From DASXKD01 sp963734725 (GTDB lineage Bacteria > Actinomycetota > Actinomycetes > Streptosporangiales > Streptosporangiaceae), in NCBI GenBank assembly GCA_963734725.1, contig CAVTIX010000008.1, forward strand, positions 62,001 to 126,000: a DNA stretch of 64,000 nucleotides, read 5' to 3'. The translations under genes and the position numbers were made by a program. This document shows, piece after piece, positions 49,606 to 57,946 of this stretch. Below the pieces are notes generated by a model. It worked only from the letters and a program-made list of their open reading frames with translations. It made no database searches and had not been told where the DNA came from. Within the stretch, counting starts at the first letter, position 1. Each line of letters starts with the position of its first letter.

Positions 49606-50928
49606 TTATTCGCCTACCTGGTCGATGACCAGGGCGGGCAGGACGGGGCGCTCGGGGCCGACCTGGACGGCGTCACCGAGCGCGGGCAGCGCCGCGTCGA
49701 ACCGGGACTCGTCGTCGGCGCGCAACTCCAGCAACGGCTCTCCCTCCTGCACCCAGTCCCCCGGCTTTGCCAGGCACAGCACGCCCGCCGCCGCGCTCAC
49801 CGGGTCCTCCTTGCGGGCCCGGCCCGCGCCGAGCCGCCAGGCAGCGTTGCCCACGGCGCGGGCGTCCAGACGCTGCAGCCAGCCGGCCGCGGGCGCGGGC
49901 ACCGTCCGGATGTGCCGGGCCACCGCCAGCGGCGCATCGGGGTCCCCGCCCTGCGCGGCGATCATGGCGCGGTAGCGCGCCAGTGCCTGCCCGTTGGCCA
50001 GCGCCGCCTCGGGGTCGGCCTCCAGGCCGGCCAGCCGCAGCATCTGCCTGGCCAGCGCGAGCACCACCTCGACCAGGTCGGACGGCCCGTATCCGGCCAG
50101 CGTGGCGACGGACTCCTCGACCTCCATCGCGTTGCCTACCGCCCGTCCGAGTGGGACGTCCATCCTGGTCAACAGCGCGGTCGTGCGCACCCCGTACTCG
50201 GCGCCGAGGGCCACCATGGTCTGCGCCAGCAGGCGGGCATCCTCCTCCCGCCGCATGAAGGCGCCGCTGCCCACCTTGACGTCGAGCACGAGGGCGCCGG
50301 TGCCCTCGGCAATCTTCTTCGACATGATCGAGCTGGCGATGAGCGGGATGGACTCGACGGTGCCGGTCACGTCCCGCAGCGCGTAGAGGCGGCGGTCCGC
50401 GGGCGCCAGGCCCGCGCCTGCGGCGCAGATGACGCAACCTTCCCGCCGCAGCACGCCGAGCATCTCCTCGTTGGACAGGGCGGCACGCCACCCGGGAATG
50501 GCCTCCAGCTTGTCCAGGGTCCCGCCGGTGTGCCCGAGCCCCCGGCCCGACAGTTGCGGGACGGCGGCCCCGCAGGCCGCAACCAGCGGGGCGAGGATGA
50601 GCGAGACCTTGTCGCCGACCCCTCCGGTGGAGTGCTTGTCCACAGTGGGCAGGCCGACCGCGGACAGGTCGAGCCGCTCCCCGGAGTCGATCATCGCCCC
50701 GGTCCAGGCGCGCAGCTCGGCGGGCTCAAGCCCACGGAAATAGATGGCCATGAGCAGCGCCGACATCTGCTCTTCGGCGACCTCGCCACGCAGGTAGGCC
50801 CCGATGACCCAGTCGATGTCGTGGCCGGACAGTGGCACGCCGTCTCGTTTGGCCCTAATGAGGTCGACAGCAGCGGGAACCAGCCCGTCGCTCGCCGCCG
50901 GCGGGACAGGGCGTGCCGCCTCACTCAT
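49606..50928 (-). CDS. deoA: Thymidine/pyrimidine-nucleoside phosphorylase
   Basis: DeoA phosphorolyses thymidine or uridine to the base and (deoxy)ribose-1-phosphate. VDLIRAKRDGVPLSGHDIDWVI, DKHSTGGVGDKVSLILAPLVAACGAAVPQLSGRGLGHTGGTLDKLEAIPG and LVLDVKVGSGAFM are diagnostic. The 440-residue length is normal. The ATG overlaps the end of cdd by 8 nt, and add follows after repeat copy E. Confidence 0.95.
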   Translation of the reverse strand: MSEAARPVPPAASDGLVPAAVDLIRAKRDGVPLSGHDIDWVIGAYLRGEVAEEQMSALLMAIYFRGLEPAELRAWTGAMIDSGERLDLSAVGLPTVDKHSTGGVGDKVSLILAPLVAACGAAVPQLSGRGLGHTGGTLDKLEAIPGWRAALSNEEMLGVLRREGCVICAAGAGLAPADRRLYALRDVTGTVESIPLIASSIMSKKIAEGTGALVLDVKVGSGAFMRREEDARLLAQTMVALGAEYGVRTTALLTRMDVPLGRAVGNAMEVEESVATLAGYGPSDLVEVVLALARQMLRLAGLEADPEAALANGQALARYRAMIAAQGGDPDAPLAVARHIRTVPAPAAGWLQRLDARAVGNAAWRLGAGRARKEDPVSAAAGVLCLAKPGDWVQEGEPLLELRADDESRFDAALPALGDAVQVGPERPVLPALVIDQVGE

Positions 50929-51328
50929 CGGCGCCTCCCCGCTCGGCCAGGTCGGCGCCGGTGAACGGCGAGGGCAGCAGCCGGGCCAGCTCGGCCGGCC
51001 CGGCGGCGGTGTCCACCAGCAGGCCGGGGCCGCCGGCCTCCATCAGCAGCTGGCGGCAGCGCCCGCACGGCAACAGCGGCTGGCCGTCGCCGCTGACCAC
51101 GGCGACCGCAACAAGGTTGCCGCCGCCGGTGGCGTGCAGGGCGGAGACGAGACCGCATTCGGCGCACAGGGTGAGCCCGTAGGAGGCGTTCTCGACGTTA
51201 CAGCCGGTGACCATGCGGCCATCGCTGGTCACCGCCGCGGCCCCCACGTGCAGGCGCGAGTACGGCGCGTACGCCCGCTCGGTCATCTGCGCCGCGGCAG
51301 CCCGCAACGCCGGCCAGTCGACATCCAT
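50921..51328 (-). CDS. cdd: Cytidine deaminase
   Basis: The 135-residue protein has YAPYSRLHVGAAAVTSDGRMVTGCNVENASYGLTLCAE with the catalytic CAE zinc motif and LPCGRCRQLLME with the PCxxC zinc cysteines, as in tetrameric cytidine deaminases. It converts (deoxy)cytidine to (deoxy)uridine, feeding DeoA. GGAGGGG lies 6 nt before ATG 51328. It is the first gene of the leftward nucleoside operon. Confidence 0.95.
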   Translation of the reverse strand: MDVDWPALRAAAAQMTERAYAPYSRLHVGAAAVTSDGRMVTGCNVENASYGLTLCAECGLVSALHATGGGNLVAVAVVSGDGQPLLPCGRCRQLLMEAGGPGLLVDTAAGPAELARLLPSPFTGADLAERGGADE

Positions 51329-51643
51329 GGCACCCCTCCGGGTGATCACGATAACAGCCACCGCGGTGGCGGAACCGGACACGATAAGCCACGGCAGGCA
51401 GCCGGACCCGGCGGCGCCGGGCGGGCCGCCGGTTGCATTTTGGCAACGGCGCGGGAGATCGCAGCCCGCTACCTTCCCCGGACGGCTGACCAGGTCTAGC
51501 CTGCGATCATCCCGAAGCAGGCGCCTGGGATCTTGAACCCATGGGCGCTCCAGGCGGAGGAGGGGGCCAGCAGTCCGCACGTGGCAGCGGGAACCCGTCC
51601 CAACGGAGCAGGCGACAGGCGCTCCGGAAGAGGAGGTTAACAA
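51329..51643. promoter_or_regulatory. Divergent promoter region of the nucleoside uptake and catabolism operons
   Basis: The 315 bp between cdd and the BMP gene hold no supported gene. GCCACCGCGGTGGC (51357-51370) is a perfect 14-bp palindrome and a candidate operator. ATCCC...GGGAT arms around CAGGCGCCTG near 51510-51530 form a second symmetric site. AGAGGAGG near 51631 is the BMP ribosome-binding site. No regulator gene adjoins. Confidence 0.5.
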
Positions 51644-52759
51644 GTGAGACCAGCTTTCCGGGCAGCGGCAGCGTTGGCAGCAGTGGCCTTGCTCGCTGCT
51701 GGGTGCGCCAAGCCCAGTTCGTCAACCACGGGTTCGGGCTCGGGTACGGGCACGACCAGTTTTAAGGCCTGCATGGTCACCGACACCGGCGGCATCAACG
51801 ACAAGTCGTTCAACCAGTCCTCGTGGGCGGGCATGCAGGGCGCCGCGGCGGCCAGCGGAGGCAAGATCACGGTCAAGTACCTGCCGTTGACAGCCACGTC
51901 GGACTATGCCAAGAACATCTCCGCGCTCGAGGCCCAGAAGTGCGGGGTCATCGTCACCGTCGGCTTCGCGATGGGCGCGGCGACCCAGTCCGCCGCCCTG
52001 GCCGACCCGAAGCAGAAGTTCGCGATCGTCGACTGCTCGTACGCCTCATTCTGTCTGTCAACCAAGCCCCATCCGCCGATCGCCCACAACATCACCCAAC
52101 TGGTGTACAACACGGTCCAGGACGCCTTTCTCGGCGGCTACCTGGCCGCCGGGATGACCAAGACCGGCAAGGTGGCGACCTACGGCGGCATGAAGTTCGG
52201 CACGGTCACGATCTACGAGGACGGCTTCTGGGATGGGGTGCAGTACTACAACAAGCAGCACCACACCCACGTCCAGGTGCTGGGGTGGAGCTATCCGAGC
52301 CAGAACGGCACGTTCGCAGGCAGCTTCACCAATATCACCGCGGGCCAGACCATCGCCAATACGTTCATCCACGATGGCGCCGACATCATCTTCCCGGTGG
52401 CGGGCGGCGTCGGGCTCGGCACGGCGAAGGCGGTCCAGACCGCCGACACCTCCGGCAAGAACATCGCCATGTTCTGGGTGGACACCGACGGCTGCATCAG
52501 CAACGCGACCTACTGCAAGTACTTCATCACCAGCGTGGAGAAGGGCATCACTGCCTCGGTGAAGGCCGCTGTGCTCCTCGCCTCCAAGGGCGCCCAGGGC
52601 GGCAGCTACATCGGCACGCTCGCCAACGGCGGGGCCGTGCTGGCACCGTTCCATGACTGGGCGAGCAAGGTCCCCGCGTCGCTCCAGAGCGAACTCAAGA
52701 CGCTGCAGCAGCAAATCATCAGCGGCAAGATCGTTCCTGCCACCAAGAGCCCTGTGTAG
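51644..52759 (+). CDS. BMP-family nucleoside-binding lipoprotein (ABC transporter)
   Basis: A GTG start after AAGAGGAGG gives a lipoprotein signal with lipobox LLAAGC. The mature part has CMVTDTGGINDKSFNQSSWAGMQGA, YGGMKFGTVTIYEDGFWDGVQYYN and ADIIFPVAGGVGLGTAKAVQ, the Bmp/Med family pattern (PnrA-like purine nucleoside receptors). It has 371 residues. The ATPase and two permeases follow, so it is the receptor of a nucleoside importer. Confidence 0.92.
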   Translation: MRPAFRAAAALAAVALLAAGCAKPSSSTTGSGSGTGTTSFKACMVTDTGGINDKSFNQSSWAGMQGAAAASGGKITVKYLPLTATSDYAKNISALEAQKCGVIVTVGFAMGAATQSAALADPKQKFAIVDCSYASFCLSTKPHPPIAHNITQLVYNTVQDAFLGGYLAAGMTKTGKVATYGGMKFGTVTIYEDGFWDGVQYYNKQHHTHVQVLGWSYPSQNGTFAGSFTNITAGQTIANTFIHDGADIIFPVAGGVGLGTAKAVQTADTSGKNIAMFWVDTDGCISNATYCKYFITSVEKGITASVKAAVLLASKGAQGGSYIGTLANGGAVLAPFHDWASKVPASLQSELKTLQQQIISGKIVPATKSPV

Positions 52760-52789
52760 CCAGGGCACCAGGCAAGAAGTACCGTCAAG

Positions 52790-52828
52790 CTGGTCAGTGT
52801 CCCCGGCGCGGCCGGGGACACTGACCAG
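52790..52828 (+). terminator. Perfect 18-bp hairpin between the BMP gene and the ABC ATPase
   Basis: CTGGTCAGTGTCCCCGGC (52790-52807) and GCCGGGGACACTGACCAG (52811-52828) pair without mismatch around a GCG loop. Inside an operon it probably acts as a partial terminator or an mRNA-stabilising end, giving more binding protein than membrane parts. Confidence 0.8.
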
Positions 52829-52851
52829 AATCGGCTGGAGGGTGGCTGCCG

Positions 52852-54480
52852 GTGAAACTTGAGCTGCGCGGGATCACGAAGCGCTTCGGGAGCCTGGTCG
52901 CCAACGATCAGATCGACCTGGTCGTCCAGACCGGTGAGATCCGCGCCCTGCTGGGGGAAAACGGCGCGGGCAAGACCACGCTGATGAACGTGCTCTACGG
53001 GCTCGTGCAGCCCGACGAGGGCGAGATCCTGCTCAACGACGAGCCGGTCGCCATCCACTCGCCCAGGGACGCAATCCGGGCCAAGATCGGCATGGTGCAT
53101 CAGCACTTCATGCTGGTGCCGGTATTCACCGTGGCCGAGAACGTCACGCTCGGCAGCGAGCCGGTGCGTAAGGGGCCGCTCGGCCTGCCCTCCTTTGGCC
53201 TGCTCGACCGGCGCAAAGCGCGCCGCGAGGTGCTCGCGCTCTCCGAGCGGTTCGGCCTGCGTGTGGACCCGGACGCCCTCGTGGAGGAGCTGCCGGTCGG
53301 CGTGCAGCAGCGGGTCGAGATCATCAAGGCGTTGCTCCGCGACGCGCAGGTGCTCGTGCTCGACGAGCCCAGCGCCGTGCTGACCCCCCACGAGACCGAG
53401 GACCTGTTCCGGATCATGCGCGAACTGCGCGAGGGCGGACGGTCGATCATCTTCATCTCGCACAAGCTCAAAGAGGTCCAGGCGATCGCCGACAACATCA
53501 CGGTCATCAGGCGCGGGAAGGTCGTCGGGGAGCGGCCGCCGACGACCACCAGCACCGAGCTCGCGTCGCTGATGGTCGGGCGTTCGGTCCAGCTACGGGT
53601 GAGCAAGGAACCGGCCAAGCCGGGCGACGTGGTGCTCGACGTCCAGGACCTGACCGTGGCGGGAGAGCGCGGTGAGCAGTCGGTGCGCGGTGTTTCGTTC
53701 CAGGTGCGCGCCGGCGAGATCCTGGGCATGGCCGGCGTCCAGGGAAACGGCCAGACCGAGCTGTGCGAGGCGCTGATGGGCCTGCGGCCCTCGACCGGCT
53801 CAGTGCGCCTCGACGGCGCCGATCTCAGCCACGCCACGACCAGGGGCCGGCTGCACGCCGGCATCGGCTACGTCCCGGAGGACCGGTCCGAAGATGGCTT
53901 GGTGAGCGACTTCTCGGTCGCCGACAACCTCATCCTCGATCTCTACGACCGGCCGCCGTACGCCTCCGGCTTCGCCCTGAACCTGGACGCCATCCGGGAA
54001 TCGGCGGTCAAGCGCGTTGAGGAATACGACGTGCGGACGACGTCCACCACGACGCCGGCCGGGACCCTGTCCGGCGGCAATCAGCAGAAGGTCGTGGTCG
54101 CCCGGGAGATGAGCCGGGACGTCAAACTGATGCTCGTCAGCCAGCCGACCCGCGGCCTGGACGTCGGCTCGATCGAGTTCGTGCACAAACGCCTGGTCGC
54201 TCAGCGGGACGAGGGCGTGGCCGTGCTGATCGTCTCCTCCGAGCTCGACGAGATCTACGCCCTGGCCGACCGCATCGCGGTCATGTACGAAGGCCAGATC
54301 GTCGCGTTCTGCCCGCCCACCATCCCCGAGCAGGAACTCGGCCTGCTGATGGCCGGCAGCCAAGTGGATGGAGCCACCGTCCCCGGCGCCGAGGGCGAAG
54401 CGGCTGGGTCCGCCGCCCCCGCCGCGGCGGGCGAACCGGAGACGCCGGTACCCGCCCAGGAGCCGAGCAGCCATGAGTGA
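52852..54480 (+). CDS. Nucleoside ABC transporter ATPase (two nucleotide-binding domains)
   Basis: The first domain has GENGAGKTTLMNVLYGL (Walker A) and LVLDEPSAVLTPHE (Walker B), with ELPVGVQQRVEI as signature. The second has GVQGNGQTELCEALMG and LSGGNQQKVVVAREM, but its Walker B reads MLVSQPTRGLDVGS, lacking the Asp-Glu pair, as is common in this NupA/YufO-type family. It has 542 residues with a Glu/Ala/Pro-rich tail. The GTG start at 52852 follows GGAGGGTGGCTGCC. Confidence 0.92.
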   Translation: MKLELRGITKRFGSLVANDQIDLVVQTGEIRALLGENGAGKTTLMNVLYGLVQPDEGEILLNDEPVAIHSPRDAIRAKIGMVHQHFMLVPVFTVAENVTLGSEPVRKGPLGLPSFGLLDRRKARREVLALSERFGLRVDPDALVEELPVGVQQRVEIIKALLRDAQVLVLDEPSAVLTPHETEDLFRIMRELREGGRSIIFISHKLKEVQAIADNITVIRRGKVVGERPPTTTSTELASLMVGRSVQLRVSKEPAKPGDVVLDVQDLTVAGERGEQSVRGVSFQVRAGEILGMAGVQGNGQTELCEALMGLRPSTGSVRLDGADLSHATTRGRLHAGIGYVPEDRSEDGLVSDFSVADNLILDLYDRPPYASGFALNLDAIRESAVKRVEEYDVRTTSTTTPAGTLSGGNQQKVVVAREMSRDVKLMLVSQPTRGLDVGSIEFVHKRLVAQRDEGVAVLIVSSELDEIYALADRIAVMYEGQIVAFCPPTIPEQELGLLMAGSQVDGATVPGAEGEAAGSAAPAAAGEPETPVPAQEPSSHE

Positions 54481-55804
54481 TCAGGACGAGGCAGAGCCCT
54501 CCGCAGCGCCTTACGTACCGACCACGACAACCACCGCCGAGGACACGGGCGCGCCCGCACCGGACCGGCCGCGCGGCCGGCAGCCGCTGACCGGCAACGC
54601 GATCATCAGAGCGGTGACCGAGGGACACTCGGTCGTCATCACCTTCCTGGCCGTGCTCGTGGCCCTGCTGGTCGGCGCCGTGCTGATCGTGGCGAGCGAC
54701 CCGGTGGTGCTGCGCGCCTGGGACTCGTTCGGCTACGCACCAGGCGCCGCGTTCTCGGCCACCTGGACGTCGGTGGCCGCCGCCTACTCGGCGTTGTTCG
54801 AAGGCGCGATATTCAGCCCCGGGACGATCTCGGCTGCCTTCCACGGCGGCTCGATCGCGGCGATCTTCTACCCGCTGTCGCTCACCGCGTTCGAGGCGAC
54901 GCCGCTCATCCTGACCGGGCTTTCGGTGGCGGTATGCTTCCGGGCCGGGATGTTCAACATCGGCGCGGCGGGCCAGTGGATCGGCGGCGCGCTCGTCGCG
55001 ACGTGGCTGGGTTACGCGGTGAACCTGCCGATCGTGCTGCACGCGGTGGTGTGCATCGTCGGCGCCTTCATCGGCGGCGCGATAATCGGCTGGATCGTGG
55101 GCGAGATCAAGGCGAGGACCGGCGCGCACGAGGTCATCCTCACGATCATGCTCAACTACGTCATGTACAACTTCCTGGCCTTCGCGTTGTCCAGCCAGTC
55201 GCTGATGCAGGCACCACACCAGAGCAACGCGGTCGCGCCGAGCATCGACGGGAACGCGATGTTGCCGCACGTCGGCGGGCCACCGCCGCAAGTCGGCGTC
55301 GGGTTCCTGATCGCGCTGGCCGCCGCCGCCGCAACCGCCTGGCTGCTCTCCCGCAGCACGCTGGGCTTCGAGTTCCGGACCGTGGGCGCGAGCCCCAGCG
55401 CGGCGCGCAGCGCCGGCATCAGCGTGGAGCGGGTCTGGGTGCTCGCGTTCCTGATCGCCGGCGGCCTGGCCGGCCTGTCGGCGACCACGATCGTGCAGGG
55501 CCAGACGGCGCCGCTGACGACCACCAGCTATGGCACGTACGGCTTCGACGGGATCACCGTCGCGCTGCTCGGCCGGGCCAGGCCGCTGGGCGTGGTCTTC
55601 GCCGGGCTGCTGTTTGGCGCGCTGAACGCCGGTGGAACGGTCATGGAGGCCGCCACCGGGGTCCCGACCGATGTCACCAACGTGATCGAGGCGCTGATCG
55701 TGCTCTTTGTCGCCGCACCACCGCTGATCCGGTTGCTGTTCCGGCTGCGGAGCACCAGCGGCGCCGGCCCGCAGGCCGTCACGTCGAAGGGATGGTCGGG
55801 ATGA
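54473..55804 (+). CDS. Nucleoside ABC transporter permease 1
   Basis: This integral membrane protein (443 residues) has a polar N-terminal 50 residues, then 8-9 hydrophobic segments. FRAGMFNIGAAGQWIGGAL and the EVILTIMLNYVMYNF and TVGASPSAARSAGISVERV motifs mark the BPD_transp_2 permease family (YufP/NupB-like). Its ATG overlaps the ATPase end by 8 nt, and its stop overlaps permease 2 by ATGA. Confidence 0.92.
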   Translation: MSDQDEAEPSAAPYVPTTTTTAEDTGAPAPDRPRGRQPLTGNAIIRAVTEGHSVVITFLAVLVALLVGAVLIVASDPVVLRAWDSFGYAPGAAFSATWTSVAAAYSALFEGAIFSPGTISAAFHGGSIAAIFYPLSLTAFEATPLILTGLSVAVCFRAGMFNIGAAGQWIGGALVATWLGYAVNLPIVLHAVVCIVGAFIGGAIIGWIVGEIKARTGAHEVILTIMLNYVMYNFLAFALSSQSLMQAPHQSNAVAPSIDGNAMLPHVGGPPPQVGVGFLIALAAAAATAWLLSRSTLGFEFRTVGASPSAARSAGISVERVWVLAFLIAGGLAGLSATTIVQGQTAPLTTTSYGTYGFDGITVALLGRARPLGVVFAGLLFGALNAGGTVMEAATGVPTDVTNVIEALIVLFVAAPPLIRLLFRLRSTSGAGPQAVTSKGWSG

Positions 55805-57084
55805 CCACCACTCTTGATGCACCTGCCCCGGTTCGCGTACCGGTCTCGGTGACGCGCAGGTACATCGCCGCGGGCACATTCATCCTGCTCGGCCTGATCG
55901 ACATCTTCGTCTTCGGCCTCTTCGCGCACCGCGGCGACGCCGTCTTCGCGCTGTCCCTGCCCGGCGCCACGCCGAAACTGCCCGGGATCCACGTGCCCGG
56001 GGCGCTGACGGCGTACCTGCTCGGCGCCATCTCGATCGGCCTGGGCATCCTGCGTGCGCTCGTCAACCTGCCTCGCTGGGGCAAGCGGCTCACGATCGCG
56101 ATCGCGCTGCTGTGCTTCCTGCTGTCGCTGCTCGCTTGGGCGGACGCCGGCAGCACGGTCGGCCCGCTCCAGGTCATCGACCTGCTACAGGGGACCTTGA
56201 CCGCGTCGATCCCGCTGGTGCTCGGCGCTTTGGCCGGCCTCATGTGTGAACGATCCGGTGTTATCAACATCGCGATCGAGGGCCAGTTGCTCACCGGCGC
56301 GTTCGCCGCCGCGGCCGTGGCCAGCGTCACCGGCGGGGTCTGGCTCGGGCTGATCGGCGGGTCGCTGACCGGCGGCCTGGTCGGGGTGATACTCGCCATA
56401 TTCGCGATCACGTTCCTGACCGATCAGATCATCGTTGGCGTGGTGCTCGACGTGATCGCGCTCGGGCTGACCAACTACCTGTACGACCGGGTCATGGTCA
56501 ACTACGCCAATACCTGGAACGCCGGCAACACGTTCGGCACCGTCAAGGTCCCGGTGCTCGGCAACATCCCGATCATCGGCCCGGTCTTCTTCGACTCGAG
56601 CATCTTCCTCTACATCACCTACGCGCTGATCCTGATAATCCAGATCGGCCTGTTCCGTACCCGGTGGGGCCTGCGGGTGCGCGCGGTCGGCGAGCACCCG
56701 GTCGCGGCCGATACGGTCGGCATCCGAGTGCGGTGGACGAGGTACCGCAACGTCATCCTCGGCGGCCTGATCGCCGGGATCGGCGGGGCATACCTGACGG
56801 TCGGCTCGGTCGGCTTCTTCACCTCGAACATCAGCTCGGGCTTCGGCTACATCGCGCTCGCCGCCATGATTTTCGGCCGCTGGACGCCACTGGGCTCGGT
56901 GGCGGCGGCGCTGCTGTTCGGATTCAGCTTCCAGTTGCAGACCGAGCTGTCCGTCCTGCGGGTGCCGGTCTCCTCGTTCATCCTGCTAATGGCGCCGTAC
57001 GTGGCGACGATCATCGCGGTCGCCGGGCTGGTCGGACGGGTACGGCCGCCCGCCGCCGATGGAAAGCCGTATATCAAGGCATGA
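55801..57084 (+). CDS. Nucleoside ABC transporter permease 2
   Basis: The 427-residue permease has about ten hydrophobic segments, CERSGVINIAIEGQLLTGAFAAA and RTRWGLRVRAVGEHPVAADTVGIRVRWTRY and NISSGFGYIALAAMIFGRWTPLGS, as in the YufQ/NupC-type partners of the previous gene. Its extra N-terminal helices are longer than usual. It overlaps permease 1 and the purine nucleoside phosphorylase gene by ATGA. Confidence 0.92.
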   Translation: MTTTLDAPAPVRVPVSVTRRYIAAGTFILLGLIDIFVFGLFAHRGDAVFALSLPGATPKLPGIHVPGALTAYLLGAISIGLGILRALVNLPRWGKRLTIAIALLCFLLSLLAWADAGSTVGPLQVIDLLQGTLTASIPLVLGALAGLMCERSGVINIAIEGQLLTGAFAAAAVASVTGGVWLGLIGGSLTGGLVGVILAIFAITFLTDQIIVGVVLDVIALGLTNYLYDRVMVNYANTWNAGNTFGTVKVPVLGNIPIIGPVFFDSSIFLYITYALILIIQIGLFRTRWGLRVRAVGEHPVAADTVGIRVRWTRYRNVILGGLIAGIGGAYLTVGSVGFFTSNISSGFGYIALAAMIFGRWTPLGSVAAALLFGFSFQLQTELSVLRVPVSSFILLMAPYVATIIAVAGLVGRVRPPAADGKPYIKA

Positions 57085-57926
57085 CGGCGGCCACCGATCC
57101 GTACCAGGCGGCGCAGGACAGTGCCGCCCGGCTGGCGGAACTGACCGGCCAGCCCCGGCACGACGCCGTCGTGGTGCTCGGCTCCGGGTGGGCGCCGACC
57201 GCGGATGCCCTCGGCGCCGTGGACGCCGAGGTCCCGATCGCCGAACTCGGCGGCTTCCCGCAGCCCCGGGTGGGTGGCCACTCCCCCGTGGCCCGGTCGG
57301 TACGGGCCGGCTCGGTCCGCGCCCTGGTGTTCCTCGGCCGGGTCCACCTCTACGAGGGGCACGACGTGGCGACCGTGGTGCACGGCGTGCGCACCGCGGT
57401 GGCGGCCGGCTGCCAGGTCGTGGTGCTTACCAACGCAGCTGGCGGGATCCAGGAGGGCTACCGGGTTGGCCAGCCGGTGCTGATCCGCGACCACCTCAAC
57501 CTCACCGGGCGCTCGCCGCTGAGCGGCAGTCCGCCGCCGCCTGGCTACCCATCGCGCTTCGTCAACCTCACCGACCTGTACTCGGCCCGGCTGCGCACCC
57601 GGGCCGCCGAAGCCGACGACGGCCTGGCCGAGGGCGTGTACGCCGCGCTGCCCGGGCCGCACTACGAGACGCCGGCCGAGATCCGGATGCTGCGCATGCT
57701 CGGCGCCGACCTCGTCGGCATGTCCACGGTGCTGGAGGCCATCGCCGCCCGCCATCTCGGCGCGGAGGTGCTCGCGATCTCGCTGGTCAGCAACCTGGCG
57801 GCCGGCCTCGCACCGCACGGGCTCGACCACGCGGAGGTGCTGGCCGCCGGCCAGGCGGCGACCGGGCGGATGGGATCGCTGCTGGCCGGGCTACTGCCCG
57901 TCGTTGTGCCAGGCGCCTCGCCGTGA
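57081..57926 (+). CDS. Purine nucleoside phosphorylase
   Basis: The enzyme splits (deoxy)inosine and guanosine with phosphate. Seen: VVVLGSGWAPTADAL, GRVHLYEGHD, VVVLTNAAGGIQEGYRVGQPVLIRDHLNLTGRSPL, ALPGPHYETPAEIRMLRMLGADLVGMSTVLEAIAARHLG. The 281 residues match trimeric PNPs. It is joined by ATGA to permease 2, so nucleoside entry and cleavage are co-expressed; Add on the other strand provides inosine. Confidence 0.94.
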   Translation: MTAATDPYQAAQDSAARLAELTGQPRHDAVVVLGSGWAPTADALGAVDAEVPIAELGGFPQPRVGGHSPVARSVRAGSVRALVFLGRVHLYEGHDVATVVHGVRTAVAAGCQVVVLTNAAGGIQEGYRVGQPVLIRDHLNLTGRSPLSGSPPPPGYPSRFVNLTDLYSARLRTRAAEADDGLAEGVYAALPGPHYETPAEIRMLRMLGADLVGMSTVLEAIAARHLGAEVLAISLVSNLAAGLAPHGLDHAEVLAAGQAATGRMGSLLAGLLPVVVPGASP

Positions 57927-57946
57927 TCGGCGCTGAACTGCCGTGA
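57923..57946 (+). CDS. 7-residue bridging frame, duplicated start of the mutase gene
   Basis: GTGATCGGCGC(T/C)GA(A/C)CTG occurs twice, at 57923 and 57943, 20 bp apart. The first GTG overlaps the phosphorylase stop (GTGA) and ends in a TGA that overlaps the second GTG (GTGA), which opens the mutase. This is the third case of a tandemly duplicated start forming a small coupled frame. Confidence 0.4.
   Translation: MIGAELP

Noticed and set aside
52852..57084. Sugar (ribose) rather than nucleoside ABC transporter
   Set aside because: The ATPase family also covers ribose importers, but the BMP-type receptor, the two permease types and the adjoining phosphorylase and deaminase genes favour nucleosides.
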